From: Oceanispirochaeta crateris
GTDB lineage: Bacteria > Spirochaetota > Spirochaetia > DSM-2461
Assembly: GCF_008329965.1 (NCBI RefSeq)
Contig: NZ_CP036150.1
Span: 2,418,001 to 2,482,000, forward strand
Length of the DNA stretch: 64,000 nucleotides
Direction: 5' to 3'
Numbering within the stretch: the stretch's first letter is position 1; every line of letters starts with the position of its first letter. Of this stretch, positions 18,831 to 26,858 are shown piece after piece. A program made the translations under genes and the position numbers. The notes under the pieces are model-generated. The model searched no databases. It was not told the DNA's origin and saw nothing but the letters and a program-made list of their open reading frames with translations.

Positions 18831-20120
18831 ATGGCAGACTTAAGAGAAATTAAGATTCCCGACCTGGGATCGGATGATCCGGTTCCAGTAGCGGAAGTAT
18901 TCATGACAATTGGCCAGGAGGTTGAAGCCGAAGAGCCCCTGCTGGCAATGGAAAGCGATAAGGCGGTAATGGAGATTCCCTCTCCCTTTGCCGGTGTTAT
19001 CAAAGAGATAAAAGTCAAGGAAGGGGACATGCTGAAAACCGGCGATGTCATTGCCATGGCAGAGACCGCAGGAGAAGAAACACCTGCACCGCCCAGCGAA
19101 AAGCCCGAAGCTCCAGCCACGCCGGAACCCCAGAAGCCCTCTGTCCCGGAACCGCCCAAAGCACCGGTTCAACCAGAGAAATCTCACGAAACACCACCGG
19201 TTGCCGCCGTTGAAGCACCCCTTGGAAAGGTTCCTCATGCTTCTCCATCTATCCGCCGATTTGCCAGAGAACTAGGAGTCAGCCTGGCTTCTGTTCAAGG
19301 TAGCGCCCCCAAAGGCCGGGTGACCAAAGAAGATATCCAAAACTACGTGAAAAACCTGATTAAAACAGGTGGATCTGGAACAGGGACAGGACTCCCTTCT
19401 GCCGCATATGTTGATCCCTCCAAGTTTGGTTCGGTAAGAGAAGAAGAACTCACAAGAATCCAAAAGATTTCGGGTCCTCATCTCCATGCCAGCTGGGTCA
19501 ATATTCCACATGTGACACAGTATGAACAAGCCGATATCACCTACTTGGAAACCTGGCGTAAAGAATTGAATCAGAAAGCTGATCAGGGCGTAAAATTCTC
19601 TGTTCTTGCCTTTGTAATCAAAGCACTTTACAAGGCAGTTGAAGAGTATCCACGGTTCAATTCTGTTTTAGACCCGGGAGGAGAAAAACTCTTCATCCGG
19701 AACTATTACAATATTGGAATTGCCGTAGACACCCCCCAGGGACTTCTCGTTCCGGTCATTCATGATGTAGACAAAATGAACCTGACTGAAATTGTCCTGG
19801 CGATTAAAGATCTGGCACTCAGGGGCCGTGACGGTCAGTTGAAGCCTGCAGATCTCCAGGGGGCTGGCATCTCTATTTCAAACCTGGGGGGTATCGGTGG
19901 AACTTCTTTCACACCGATCATCAATCCGCCGGAAGTAGCCATTTTAGGACTGTCACGGTCAACCATGCAGCCTGTGTGGAATGGAAGTGATTTCGAACCC
20001 CGCCTGATGCTGCCACTCAGTCTATCTTATGATCACAGAGTGATAGATGGGGCCATGGCGGCAAAGTTTATCCGTTACCTGGCAGACCTTCTTGAAGATA
20101 TGAAGAAAATTTTGCTCTAA
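18831..20120 (+). CDS. aceF: Pyruvate dehydrogenase E2, dihydrolipoamide acetyltransferase
   Basis: 429 aa. There is a single lipoyl domain (1-80, lipoylated K44 in MESDKAVMEIP), a Pro/Ala-rich flexible linker (about 82-130), a peripheral-subunit-binding domain (about 134-172, ASPSIRRFARELGV) and a catalytic acetyltransferase domain (about 190-429) with SYDHRVIDG carrying the active-site His near 401. It transfers acetyl to CoA. AGGAA precedes the ATG, 9 nt after the aceE stop. Some other E2 proteins carry two or three lipoyl domains; this one has one. Confidence 0.97.
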   Translation: MADLREIKIPDLGSDDPVPVAEVFMTIGQEVEAEEPLLAMESDKAVMEIPSPFAGVIKEIKVKEGDMLKTGDVIAMAETAGEETPAPPSEKPEAPATPEPQKPSVPEPPKAPVQPEKSHETPPVAAVEAPLGKVPHASPSIRRFARELGVSLASVQGSAPKGRVTKEDIQNYVKNLIKTGGSGTGTGLPSAAYVDPSKFGSVREEELTRIQKISGPHLHASWVNIPHVTQYEQADITYLETWRKELNQKADQGVKFSVLAFVIKALYKAVEEYPRFNSVLDPGGEKLFIRNYYNIGIAVDTPQGLLVPVIHDVDKMNLTEIVLAIKDLALRGRDGQLKPADLQGAGISISNLGGIGGTSFTPIINPPEVAILGLSRSTMQPVWNGSDFEPRLMLPLSLSYDHRVIDGAMAAKFIRYLADLLEDMKKILL

Positions 20121-20141
20121 GGTCTCCCCCTTGGGGGAACC
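20121..20141 (+). other. Intercistronic stem-loop between aceF and lpdA
   Basis: GGTCTCCCCC-TT-GGGGGAACC, immediately after the aceF stop. No T-run follows, so it is more likely an mRNA processing or stability element that sets lpdA level than a full terminator. Confidence 0.45.
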
Positions 20142-20172
20142 AATTATTGAATGAATGAGATTGGAGATAAAA

Positions 20173-21591
20173 ATGTCTGATAAAAAAAATATACAGGTTG
20201 ATACACTTGTCCTGGGCGGCGGCCCGGGTGGTTACACAGCCGCATTTAGAGCGGCAGATCTGGGTCAGTCAGTGGCTCTTGTCGAAAAACGGGGAATCCT
20301 TGGCGGGGTATGCCTGAATGAAGGTTGTATTCCATCCAAGTCTTTCCTTCACCTCGCCCAAATTATAAATGAAGCATCAGAAGCAGATCAATTCGGCATC
20401 AGTTATTCAAAGCCGACCTTGGATCTGGCAGGAATAAGAGGACACAGAGACAGGGTTGTGGGCAACCTGACCAAAGGTCTGGGAGCTCTGGCTAAACAGA
20501 GGAAAGTTCAAGTCCTTTATGGCAGCGGAACATTCACATCCTCTTCAACTCTGGATGTCACAGGGGATGAAACAGCCCAGGTAAGCTTCAAACAGGCAAT
20601 TATCGCCACAGGGTCCCGGGTTGTCCAACTCCCCATGTTTCCCTTTGACGATCCCCGGGTTATGGATTCCACCGATGCTCTGGCACTCGATGAGATTCCC
20701 GGAACCCTTCTGATCGTAGGAGGCGGCATCATCGGGATGGAAATGGCCACCGTATACAGTGCCTTTGGATCTCAGGTATCTGTTGTGGAACTTATGGACC
20801 AGATCATTCCCCCTGCAGACACAGATCTGGTGAAGCCTCTGGCAAGGATGTATAAGAAAAAACTGAAAGCCATCTACACATCGGTCAAGGTCACTAAAGT
20901 TGAAACTAAAAAAGAGGGACTCCTTGTTTCTTTCGAAGGGAAAGGAGCGCCTCAGCCGACTCTCTATGACAGGATACTTGTTAGCATAGGGCGTAGACCC
21001 AACAGTGATGGCATTGGTCTGGAAGCCCTTGGAATAACACCCGATGAGAGGGGATTTATCACTGTCAATGAAAAAAGACAAACGGGAGTTGCCAATATCT
21101 ATGCCATAGGCGACATTACAGGACAACCCATGCTGGCTCATAAAGCCGTTCATGAAGGTCGGGTTGCCGCCGAAGTCATATCAGGAGAACCGGCAGAATT
21201 CTCACCGGCCTGTATTCCCTCTGTCGCATACACAGACCCCGAAATTGCCTGGTCAGGTCTGACCGAAAAAGAAGCAGAAGCCAAGGGTATAGCCTACGAA
21301 AAGGGTGTTTTCCCCTGGGCAGCCAGTGGACGGTCTCTCAGCAATGGTCGGAATGAGGGAACGACAAAGGTTCTCTATGATCCCGAAACTAAAAGGGTAC
21401 TGGGAGCTGGATTTTGCGGCAATAATGCGGGAGAACTGCTGGCGGAAGCCAACCTCGCCATTGAAATGGGTTCCGATCTGGAAGATGTCTCATTAACCAT
21501 TCATGCCCATCCTACCCTCTCGGAGACCTTTGCTCTGGCGGCGGAAATGGCAGAAGGGACCATCACAGACCTGATGCCTCCTAAAAAATAG
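20173..21591 (+). CDS. lpdA: Dihydrolipoamide dehydrogenase (E3)
   Basis: 472 aa from ATG 20173. The upstream ATG at 20155 has no ribosome-binding site, while TTGGAGATAA lies right before 20173. The FAD-binding motif GGGPGGYTAAFRAADLG is at the N-terminus, redox disulfide CLNEGC at about 47-52, the NAD-binding motif is GGGIIGMEMA, and the C-terminal active site is HAHPTLSE. It reoxidises the lipoyl group of E2 with NAD+. Last gene of the PDH operon, followed by a strong terminator. It may also serve other lipoyl complexes. Confidence 0.97.
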   Translation: MSDKKNIQVDTLVLGGGPGGYTAAFRAADLGQSVALVEKRGILGGVCLNEGCIPSKSFLHLAQIINEASEADQFGISYSKPTLDLAGIRGHRDRVVGNLTKGLGALAKQRKVQVLYGSGTFTSSSTLDVTGDETAQVSFKQAIIATGSRVVQLPMFPFDDPRVMDSTDALALDEIPGTLLIVGGGIIGMEMATVYSAFGSQVSVVELMDQIIPPADTDLVKPLARMYKKKLKAIYTSVKVTKVETKKEGLLVSFEGKGAPQPTLYDRILVSIGRRPNSDGIGLEALGITPDERGFITVNEKRQTGVANIYAIGDITGQPMLAHKAVHEGRVAAEVISGEPAEFSPACIPSVAYTDPEIAWSGLTEKEAEAKGIAYEKGVFPWAASGRSLSNGRNEGTTKVLYDPETKRVLGAGFCGNNAGELLAEANLAIEMGSDLEDVSLTIHAHPTLSETFALAAEMAEGTITDLMPPKK

Positions 21592-21620
21592 GGATTCAAT
21601 TGAAAAACATACAGGTTTAA

Positions 21621-21659
21621 AAATACCCCTTGAAGTAAACACGGCTTCAAGGGGTATTT
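21621..21659. terminator. Strong terminator after lpdA, usable both ways
   Basis: 15-bp perfect inverted repeat AAATACCCCTTGAAG (21621-21635) / CTTCAAGGGGTATTT (21645-21659), 9-nt loop, followed by a T-run on the plus strand; the A-run at the left arm gives T residues for the convergent glycosyltransferase transcript. Confidence 0.9.
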
Positions 21660-21699
21660 TTTTAATAGATTAGAGTCATTCAATTAGTATACAAAAAAT

Positions 21700-23097
21700 C
21701 TATTCATGCTGACCCGATTTAAAGGAACGTAACTTTTTGAGGGAAATTGTAGAAATGAAAGACCTGGAACGCAACTGCCTAGACCTGTATTGACAGTTTT
21801 TAAACTCTGGTGTTCTGGTTACGAATGTTCTGGTGGGTCTTATCTTTTTCAGAAAATACCTGAAATCTATTTTAAACTGGGTTGAAAACTTCATGACCGC
21901 ACTGAAATGCAGATAATCCTTTACGGGTAAATTATCTTTGTTATCAATCAGATGCTGGTACAACTCTTCCCATCGATCAATGATACGACTCATTTTATGA
22001 ATATCCACCATTTCTTTAGCGGCCTTTTCCATTGATTCCAGCGCAGCCTTATTATCAAGAATATAAACCATTTTTTCGGCCATTTCTTGATTGTTGCCAG
22101 GTGCTACAAGGTACCCATTCTTACCGTCTTCAATGAGGTTGATAATCCCCCCTTCCCGAACACCGACACAGATGAGACCATTTGCCTGGGCTTCTAACAG
22201 AGTGATTCCCTGAGTCTCCGTCTGGGATGCGGTGGCAAAAAACGAAACAGCCTTAAAAACTCCGGAGACAACCAGCTCATTATGAGGAATGGCCCCAGTA
22301 AATATAATCTGTTTCCCCGAATCTTTTGATGCGGCATATTTCTCAAACTCTTCCATTTGTGGTCCGTCACCAATGATTAGCAGCTGTGCATCAGGATGTT
22401 TTTGGTAGGTAAGATCAAAGGAATCAATCAGATTTCTCAGATTCTTTTCGAAGGCGACCCGTCCTACATACAGGATGACTTTATCACCCAGGCCCCAACG
22501 TTTTTTAAACTCAGGACTGCGGGAGTTATCAAATATATCAAAATCGATACCATTTGAAATGGCTTCCAGAGGGGCCTTACAATGGTTCTCCCGGATGATC
22601 TTAACAGCCTCTTCTGTAGGTGCCGTGACATAATCAGCGCAATCATAGTAAAGATTCAAATACTTCCAGGAGACTTCTTCGGTGATCTTCAGAGGTCCCT
22701 TGAAAAGATGCTCAAAATAGAGCGGATTCGCTATAAATGTATGAAAGGTTGCCACTAAAGGAATTTTCAGTTTCCTGGCAAATTTGATCCCTAGAAGAGA
22801 AATAAAAACCGGAGTCATAAAGTGAATAATATCAACCCCTTCATCCTTAAGTGCTCTATAGACGACATAACTAAATGGATTTGTCCATCTGAAGTCATCA
22901 TAAAATGAAGCAGAAATTGACGTGACCCGGATAACTGTTATCCCCGGATATTCCGGTTCCTGTAGATTTTTGTAACTGGGAGCCACAATGATAACCTGAT
23001 GACCCCGGTCTGCCATATTTTGAGCGATGCTGTTGATGGAAGTGACGACCCCATTGATTTGCGGATAATAAGCATCTGAAAAAATTGCAATCTTCAT
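21700..23097 (-). CDS. GT4-family glycosyltransferase
   Basis: 465 aa. N-terminal Rossmann domain begins MKIAIFSDAYYPQINGVVTS, typical of GT4 glucosyl/mannosyl transferases that act on diacylglycerol or phosphatidyl-inositol acceptors. The donor-binding half has VGRVAFEKN and an E-x7-E motif in ETQGITLLEA (about 290-305). The C-terminal 60 residues are basic (many Arg/Lys), suiting contact with membrane lipid. AGGAG precedes the ATG. A glycolipid synthase is a fair guess; the exact donor and acceptor cannot be told. No operon partner on its strand. Confidence 0.88.
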   Translation of the reverse strand: MKIAIFSDAYYPQINGVVTSINSIAQNMADRGHQVIIVAPSYKNLQEPEYPGITVIRVTSISASFYDDFRWTNPFSYVVYRALKDEGVDIIHFMTPVFISLLGIKFARKLKIPLVATFHTFIANPLYFEHLFKGPLKITEEVSWKYLNLYYDCADYVTAPTEEAVKIIRENHCKAPLEAISNGIDFDIFDNSRSPEFKKRWGLGDKVILYVGRVAFEKNLRNLIDSFDLTYQKHPDAQLLIIGDGPQMEEFEKYAASKDSGKQIIFTGAIPHNELVVSGVFKAVSFFATASQTETQGITLLEAQANGLICVGVREGGIINLIEDGKNGYLVAPGNNQEMAEKMVYILDNKAALESMEKAAKEMVDIHKMSRIIDRWEELYQHLIDNKDNLPVKDYLHFSAVMKFSTQFKIDFRYFLKKIRPTRTFVTRTPEFKNCQYRSRQLRSRSFISTISLKKLRSFKSGQHE

Positions 23098-23365
23098 TCA
23101 ATCTCCTGACCAATCTATTTTAACCCGTTTTCTGAAATTCTATAACTATAAAATTATCAAATTCCTTCGAATTTGCTATAGCCTATATTCACTAATTCCA
23201 GAACTATGATACAGATCGTATCTGCTCTCCTCTCCTTTTAAAACAGGTTGATTTCATACGCATTATAAAGTATAAGTTTACCGCAATATACCGATGAATC
23301 CTCACGAGGATCAAGGGGTATTCCTATCCTGTTTTGTCAGATGAGTTCATAAGAATAAAAAATTT

Positions 23366-23381
23366 TGCATGTTAACATACA
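23366..23381. promoter_or_regulatory. Palindrome between gntK and the glycosyltransferase gene
   Basis: TGCATGTTAACATACA, 16 bp with one mismatched pair, 25 nt past the gntK stop. The 308-bp gap (23098-23405) holds no gene and must contain the promoter of the glycosyltransferase gene. This palindrome is the only regular element I see in it, apart from a small hairpin ATCCTC-AC-GAGGAT near 23300. Confidence 0.25.
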
Positions 23382-23405
23382 TTTTAGGATTTGCGGAAAA
23401 TCTCT

Positions 23406-23900
23406 TTAAATCTTGTCCTTAAAAGTATCCAGCAATATCTGGATTTTCTCTTCAAGGGGGTCCTCTATATTCAGGGTAAGACCATATTCCGGCTCCTCAA
23501 GATCAGCAAACTGACTTCTGAGCATGTCCACCTTAAAATAATGTCCCTTTCTATTGGACATGCGTTTTTCTATGACTTCAAAGTGCCCTTGCAGGTAGAC
23601 CCATTCAATGGGTTCACTGAGTCCCTGGCCGAGGAACTGTCTGTAAGATTCCTTCAACGCAGAACATGAGAACACAGCCGATTTATCCTTAGACTGGTAC
23701 TCGCCTACCTTATCCCGAATCAAATGCAGCCAAGGCCAGCGGTCATCATCATTCAATGGAATCCCAGATGACATTTTCTGAATATTAGCCTCCGGATGAA
23801 AACTATCCGCTTCAAAATACTCAACGCCCAAACCTTCGGCTGTTTTCTCCCCCAGAGTGGTTTTACCACAGCCGCTGACGCCCATAATTATAATGATCAT
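23406..23900 (-). CDS. gntK: Gluconokinase
   Basis: 164 aa, the size of the thermoresistant GntK type. P-loop GVSGCGKTT (7-15), then the conserved ADSFHPEANIQKMSSGIPL and DDRWPWL substrate segments, and CSALKESYR. It phosphorylates D-gluconate to 6-phosphogluconate in the cytoplasm. Its ATG overlaps the stop of the LarA-family gene (ATGA) and GGAGG lies 8 nt upstream, so the two enzymes are co-translated. That pairing suggests the epimerase delivers gluconate to this kinase. Confidence 0.95.
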   Translation of the reverse strand: MIIIIMGVSGCGKTTLGEKTAEGLGVEYFEADSFHPEANIQKMSSGIPLNDDDRWPWLHLIRDKVGEYQSKDKSAVFSCSALKESYRQFLGQGLSEPIEWVYLQGHFEVIEKRMSNRKGHYFKVDMLRSQFADLEEPEYGLTLNIEDPLEEKIQILLDTFKDKI

Positions 23901-25180
23901 ATATGATCCTCCATGAATTTATCTTTGAGAGCCCAGAGTCCCAGGGCAGGGTTTGAAATGTAAAAGATCTCTTCTCCATCGGGCATACTATTCCACCCTT
24001 CCTTCAATGTATGAATATTGTAGAGCTGGGAGTACTCCTTCAAATCACCAAAGGCAAAGCCAGCGTCTTCAACAACGTCTTTTGAAAGACCGCCGGGGCA
24101 ATAGCGAATTTTAAAGCGTCCTTCAGAAGACCCATGAATCAAATGAGCAGCCACAGAGAGATTTTCAGCCACTTCAGGATATTTCTTTACCAGATCAAGG
24201 GTATGATCTGTCCCGTGGTATCCATATTTTCTGATCAAGCCATCCATTTCTTCGCTCTCTCCAAAACAGTGAACACCCGGGGCCAGAACAATCAGCTCTC
24301 CCTCGTCGGCGATGGCCATGCGGGTGCGATAAATACTCTTATTTCCCAACCATGTGCTTCGGAATTCTTCCGGATCCAGATAAACAACAACCTTATGGGG
24401 TGCTTTGTCTAGCAGGACGATATTCAGCTCCTGCGCCAGTGCCGCGGCTTTCTCATAACACTCCTTATCGTCTCCGATATACATACCTTTCATAACAGGA
24501 GCTCCTGCACCATCTGCTGCCACGACTGTTTGAACATACACCAGAGGCAGATCTTTGCAAAATTTATCTGCTCCCAAATTAAACAGTTGGCGTACAGGCG
24601 TATAGGCCCGACCCATGACTTTTTCCATATTAGAAACGGCACCGAGGAAATGACTTTTATCAATGGCTTCTTTCCCTCCCGTTCCAACGAGGATATTCTT
24701 TGTATAATTGGCCATACCCACAACCTCATGTGGAACAACTTGCCCAATGGAGAGGATGAGATCCCAGTCTTCTTCCACTAATATTTTATTGACCTGTACC
24801 GGCCAGTCATAATCCAGACGGCCTCCAGAAAGATTGGACATCTCTTCGCCGCTGATTCTTCCCAGCTCTGTGAGTCCGTTACGCCAGTCATGAGCCTGAA
24901 TGAGCCCAGAGGGCATAGAGCCGAACATCTTCTCAATCTCTTTCTCAGACATAGGGAAATGTGTGCCCAAGGCTGGTAGAACGACCTTTACTTTGTCTCC
25001 CAGAATCTTCCAGGCAATTTCGCAGAGCGTTCCCGCACCGGAATGATACCTGGTAAAATCAGGAGGAATAATCAAAACTTTCTGAATATCAGGAAATGAT
25101 TTCAACAGACTGGTCAGACCTTCAGTCATGATTTTCTGATCAATCACTTCATTCCTGGACTCTCTGGAAAAATACAACAT
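23897..25180 (-). CDS. LarA-family nickel-dependent 2-hydroxyacid racemase/epimerase
   Basis: 427 aa. The family uses a nickel-pincer nucleotide cofactor tethered to a Lys. The landmark residues of lactate racemase LarA (H108, H174, K184, H200) map to H74 (GTHFPM), H151 (VPH), K161 (NYTKN) and H177 (KSHFLG). The 10- and 16-residue spacings of the last three are identical. LarA homologues include a D-gluconate 2-epimerase (established). Co-translation with gluconokinase makes gluconate/mannonate interconversion the best guess here. GGAGGG precedes the ATG. The cofactor makers larB, larC and larE are not in this window and must be elsewhere if the enzyme works. Confidence 0.9.
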   Translation of the reverse strand: MLYFSRESRNEVIDQKIMTEGLTSLLKSFPDIQKVLIIPPDFTRYHSGAGTLCEIAWKILGDKVKVVLPALGTHFPMSEKEIEKMFGSMPSGLIQAHDWRNGLTELGRISGEEMSNLSGGRLDYDWPVQVNKILVEEDWDLILSIGQVVPHEVVGMANYTKNILVGTGGKEAIDKSHFLGAVSNMEKVMGRAYTPVRQLFNLGADKFCKDLPLVYVQTVVAADGAGAPVMKGMYIGDDKECYEKAAALAQELNIVLLDKAPHKVVVYLDPEEFRSTWLGNKSIYRTRMAIADEGELIVLAPGVHCFGESEEMDGLIRKYGYHGTDHTLDLVKKYPEVAENLSVAAHLIHGSSEGRFKIRYCPGGLSKDVVEDAGFAFGDLKEYSQLYNIHTLKEGWNSMPDGEEIFYISNPALGLWALKDKFMEDHI

Positions 25181-25250
25181 AGACTACCCTCCGGGGACAA
25201 AATAAACCCCTGTTTCAATTATTGTACACCAAGAATATCACAGATCAAGT

Positions 25251-25282
25251 TTGAATAGTGAATTTTGTTTTCACTGATTCAA
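25251..25282. promoter_or_regulatory. Inverted repeat in the larA-gntK / GH130 divergent promoter region
   Basis: TTGAATAGTGAA (25251-25262) and TTCACTGATTCAA (25270-25282) form 11 pairs around a 7-nt centre, with one bulged base. It lies about 70 nt upstream of the LarA-family gene and about 100 nt upstream of the GH130 gene, a fitting place for an operator shared by both. Confidence 0.4.
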
Positions 25283-25379
25283 TCTCCAGTTCCAATGAAA
25301 ACTATTTTGTTTCAAAAGCAATCTTTTTCATCCGGAATGTATTATATTTTCTTTTAGCTTCTATTAAAGGATGATCCAA

Positions 25380-26858
25380 ATGGGTATTGCAATTAAACGA
25401 TTGGATACGACTCTCTACCCCGACCCCAAAAGAGTCATTGCCAGGTTTTATCTTCCCGGAGGCGAAGACCGTGGACGGTATATCATTCAGAAAATTATGA
25501 GCTTGTCAGAGGAAAAGGTACAAGAGTTATTGCAGAGGATTCTTGGAAATTATGCTAATCGCCACAGAAATATCACCAATATTTTTGAAAATCATTTTAA
25601 CAATGTATCTAGACTCCTGGCGGCTATAGAGGATGATCCTGAAACAATCACCCAGGAGAGGAAAAGACTGATTGGTGCTTATTTTACCCATGAATACTCC
25701 ATTGAATCTGCCGCTTTTTTCAATCCTTCCATCATAGAAGATCCTGATCAGAGTCATCTGGAAGAGGGACAAAAACGCCTGATTGTCAGCTTCAGAGCCA
25801 CAGGTGAAGGGCATATTTCATCCATAGTCTTCAGAAGCGTCATCATTGATCAGCAAAATAAGCTCAGTTTTCAAAGAACGAATGATCTTGTGGAGCAGCC
25901 GGAAACCATCCGGCTCACCTTTTTCAACAAACAGCGGTATATTAGTAAACTCGATGAGCTGAATATACACAAAGACATCGTCGATCTGATTATGAAAGGC
26001 TTAGGAGATGAGTTCACCTACAAAGAATTAAACGACAGCATACATAACTGCGTTAAAGACATGAATTTATCTCTTTCTAAAAAGAATGTTATCAAGTCGA
26101 TGATATGGCTGGCAGATGCTCATTATGATACAAAGTTCTCAATGGATACGGCTCTGACAGAACGAGTAATCTTTCCCGCTTCAGAATCGGAGAAAAATGG
26201 TATAGAAGATGCCCGCTTCGTAAAGTTTACAGACGATGATGGCAAAAGCACGTACTATGCCACCTATACGGCTTACAATGGTTTTGCCACCATGTCCAAA
26301 CTTCTAGAGACCAAGGATTTCTACCAGTTTACAACCAGACCCCTCCATGGAAAAAGTGCCAATAGCAAAGGAATGGCCCTGTTCCCCAGAAAGATACGCG
26401 GTCAGTATGCCATGATTTCCAGGATTGACGGATTTTGCAACTATGTCATGTACTCTGACAGCCTTACGACCTGGCAGGATGAGATAAAAATTGAAGAACC
26501 TCAGTCGCCATGGGAGTTTGTTCAAATAGGGAATTGTGGATCTCCCATTGAAACAGAATACGGCTGGCTGCTACTGACTCACGGTGTTGGAGCCATGCGT
26601 GAATACTGCCTCGGCATCAGCCTTCTGGATCTGGACCACCCTGAAAAAGTGATCTGTCAATTGGAAGATCCCATCTTAATCCCCAACCAAACTGAGAGAG
26701 AAGGATATGTACCGAATGTGGTCTACTCCTGCGGCTCCATAATCCACAACAATGATATCATAATCCCCTATGGTCTTTCAGATTCGGCCTCATCATTTGC
26801 GGCTCTGCCCTTGGATCTCATCTTTGAAAAAATGCACCTGGGCAGACACCGTTCTTAA
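25380..26858 (+). CDS. GH130-family glycoside phosphorylase/hydrolase
   Basis: 492 aa from ATG 25380. An in-frame ATG at 25371 abuts the AAAGG ribosome-binding site and is rejected. The family works on beta-mannosides, usually by phosphorolysis to mannose-1-phosphate. GIEDARF (about 273-279) matches the conserved GH130 GxEDPR segment. A long helical N-terminal extension (about 45-110 and 190-250) places it in a long subgroup. No signal peptide, so intracellular. The convergent GT4 fusion gene overlaps its last 4 bp. Together they may build and break an intracellular mannoside. Confidence 0.85.
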   Translation: MGIAIKRLDTTLYPDPKRVIARFYLPGGEDRGRYIIQKIMSLSEEKVQELLQRILGNYANRHRNITNIFENHFNNVSRLLAAIEDDPETITQERKRLIGAYFTHEYSIESAAFFNPSIIEDPDQSHLEEGQKRLIVSFRATGEGHISSIVFRSVIIDQQNKLSFQRTNDLVEQPETIRLTFFNKQRYISKLDELNIHKDIVDLIMKGLGDEFTYKELNDSIHNCVKDMNLSLSKKNVIKSMIWLADAHYDTKFSMDTALTERVIFPASESEKNGIEDARFVKFTDDDGKSTYYATYTAYNGFATMSKLLETKDFYQFTTRPLHGKSANSKGMALFPRKIRGQYAMISRIDGFCNYVMYSDSLTTWQDEIKIEEPQSPWEFVQIGNCGSPIETEYGWLLLTHGVGAMREYCLGISLLDLDHPEKVICQLEDPILIPNQTEREGYVPNVVYSCGSIIHNNDIIIPYGLSDSASSFAALPLDLIFEKMHLGRHRS

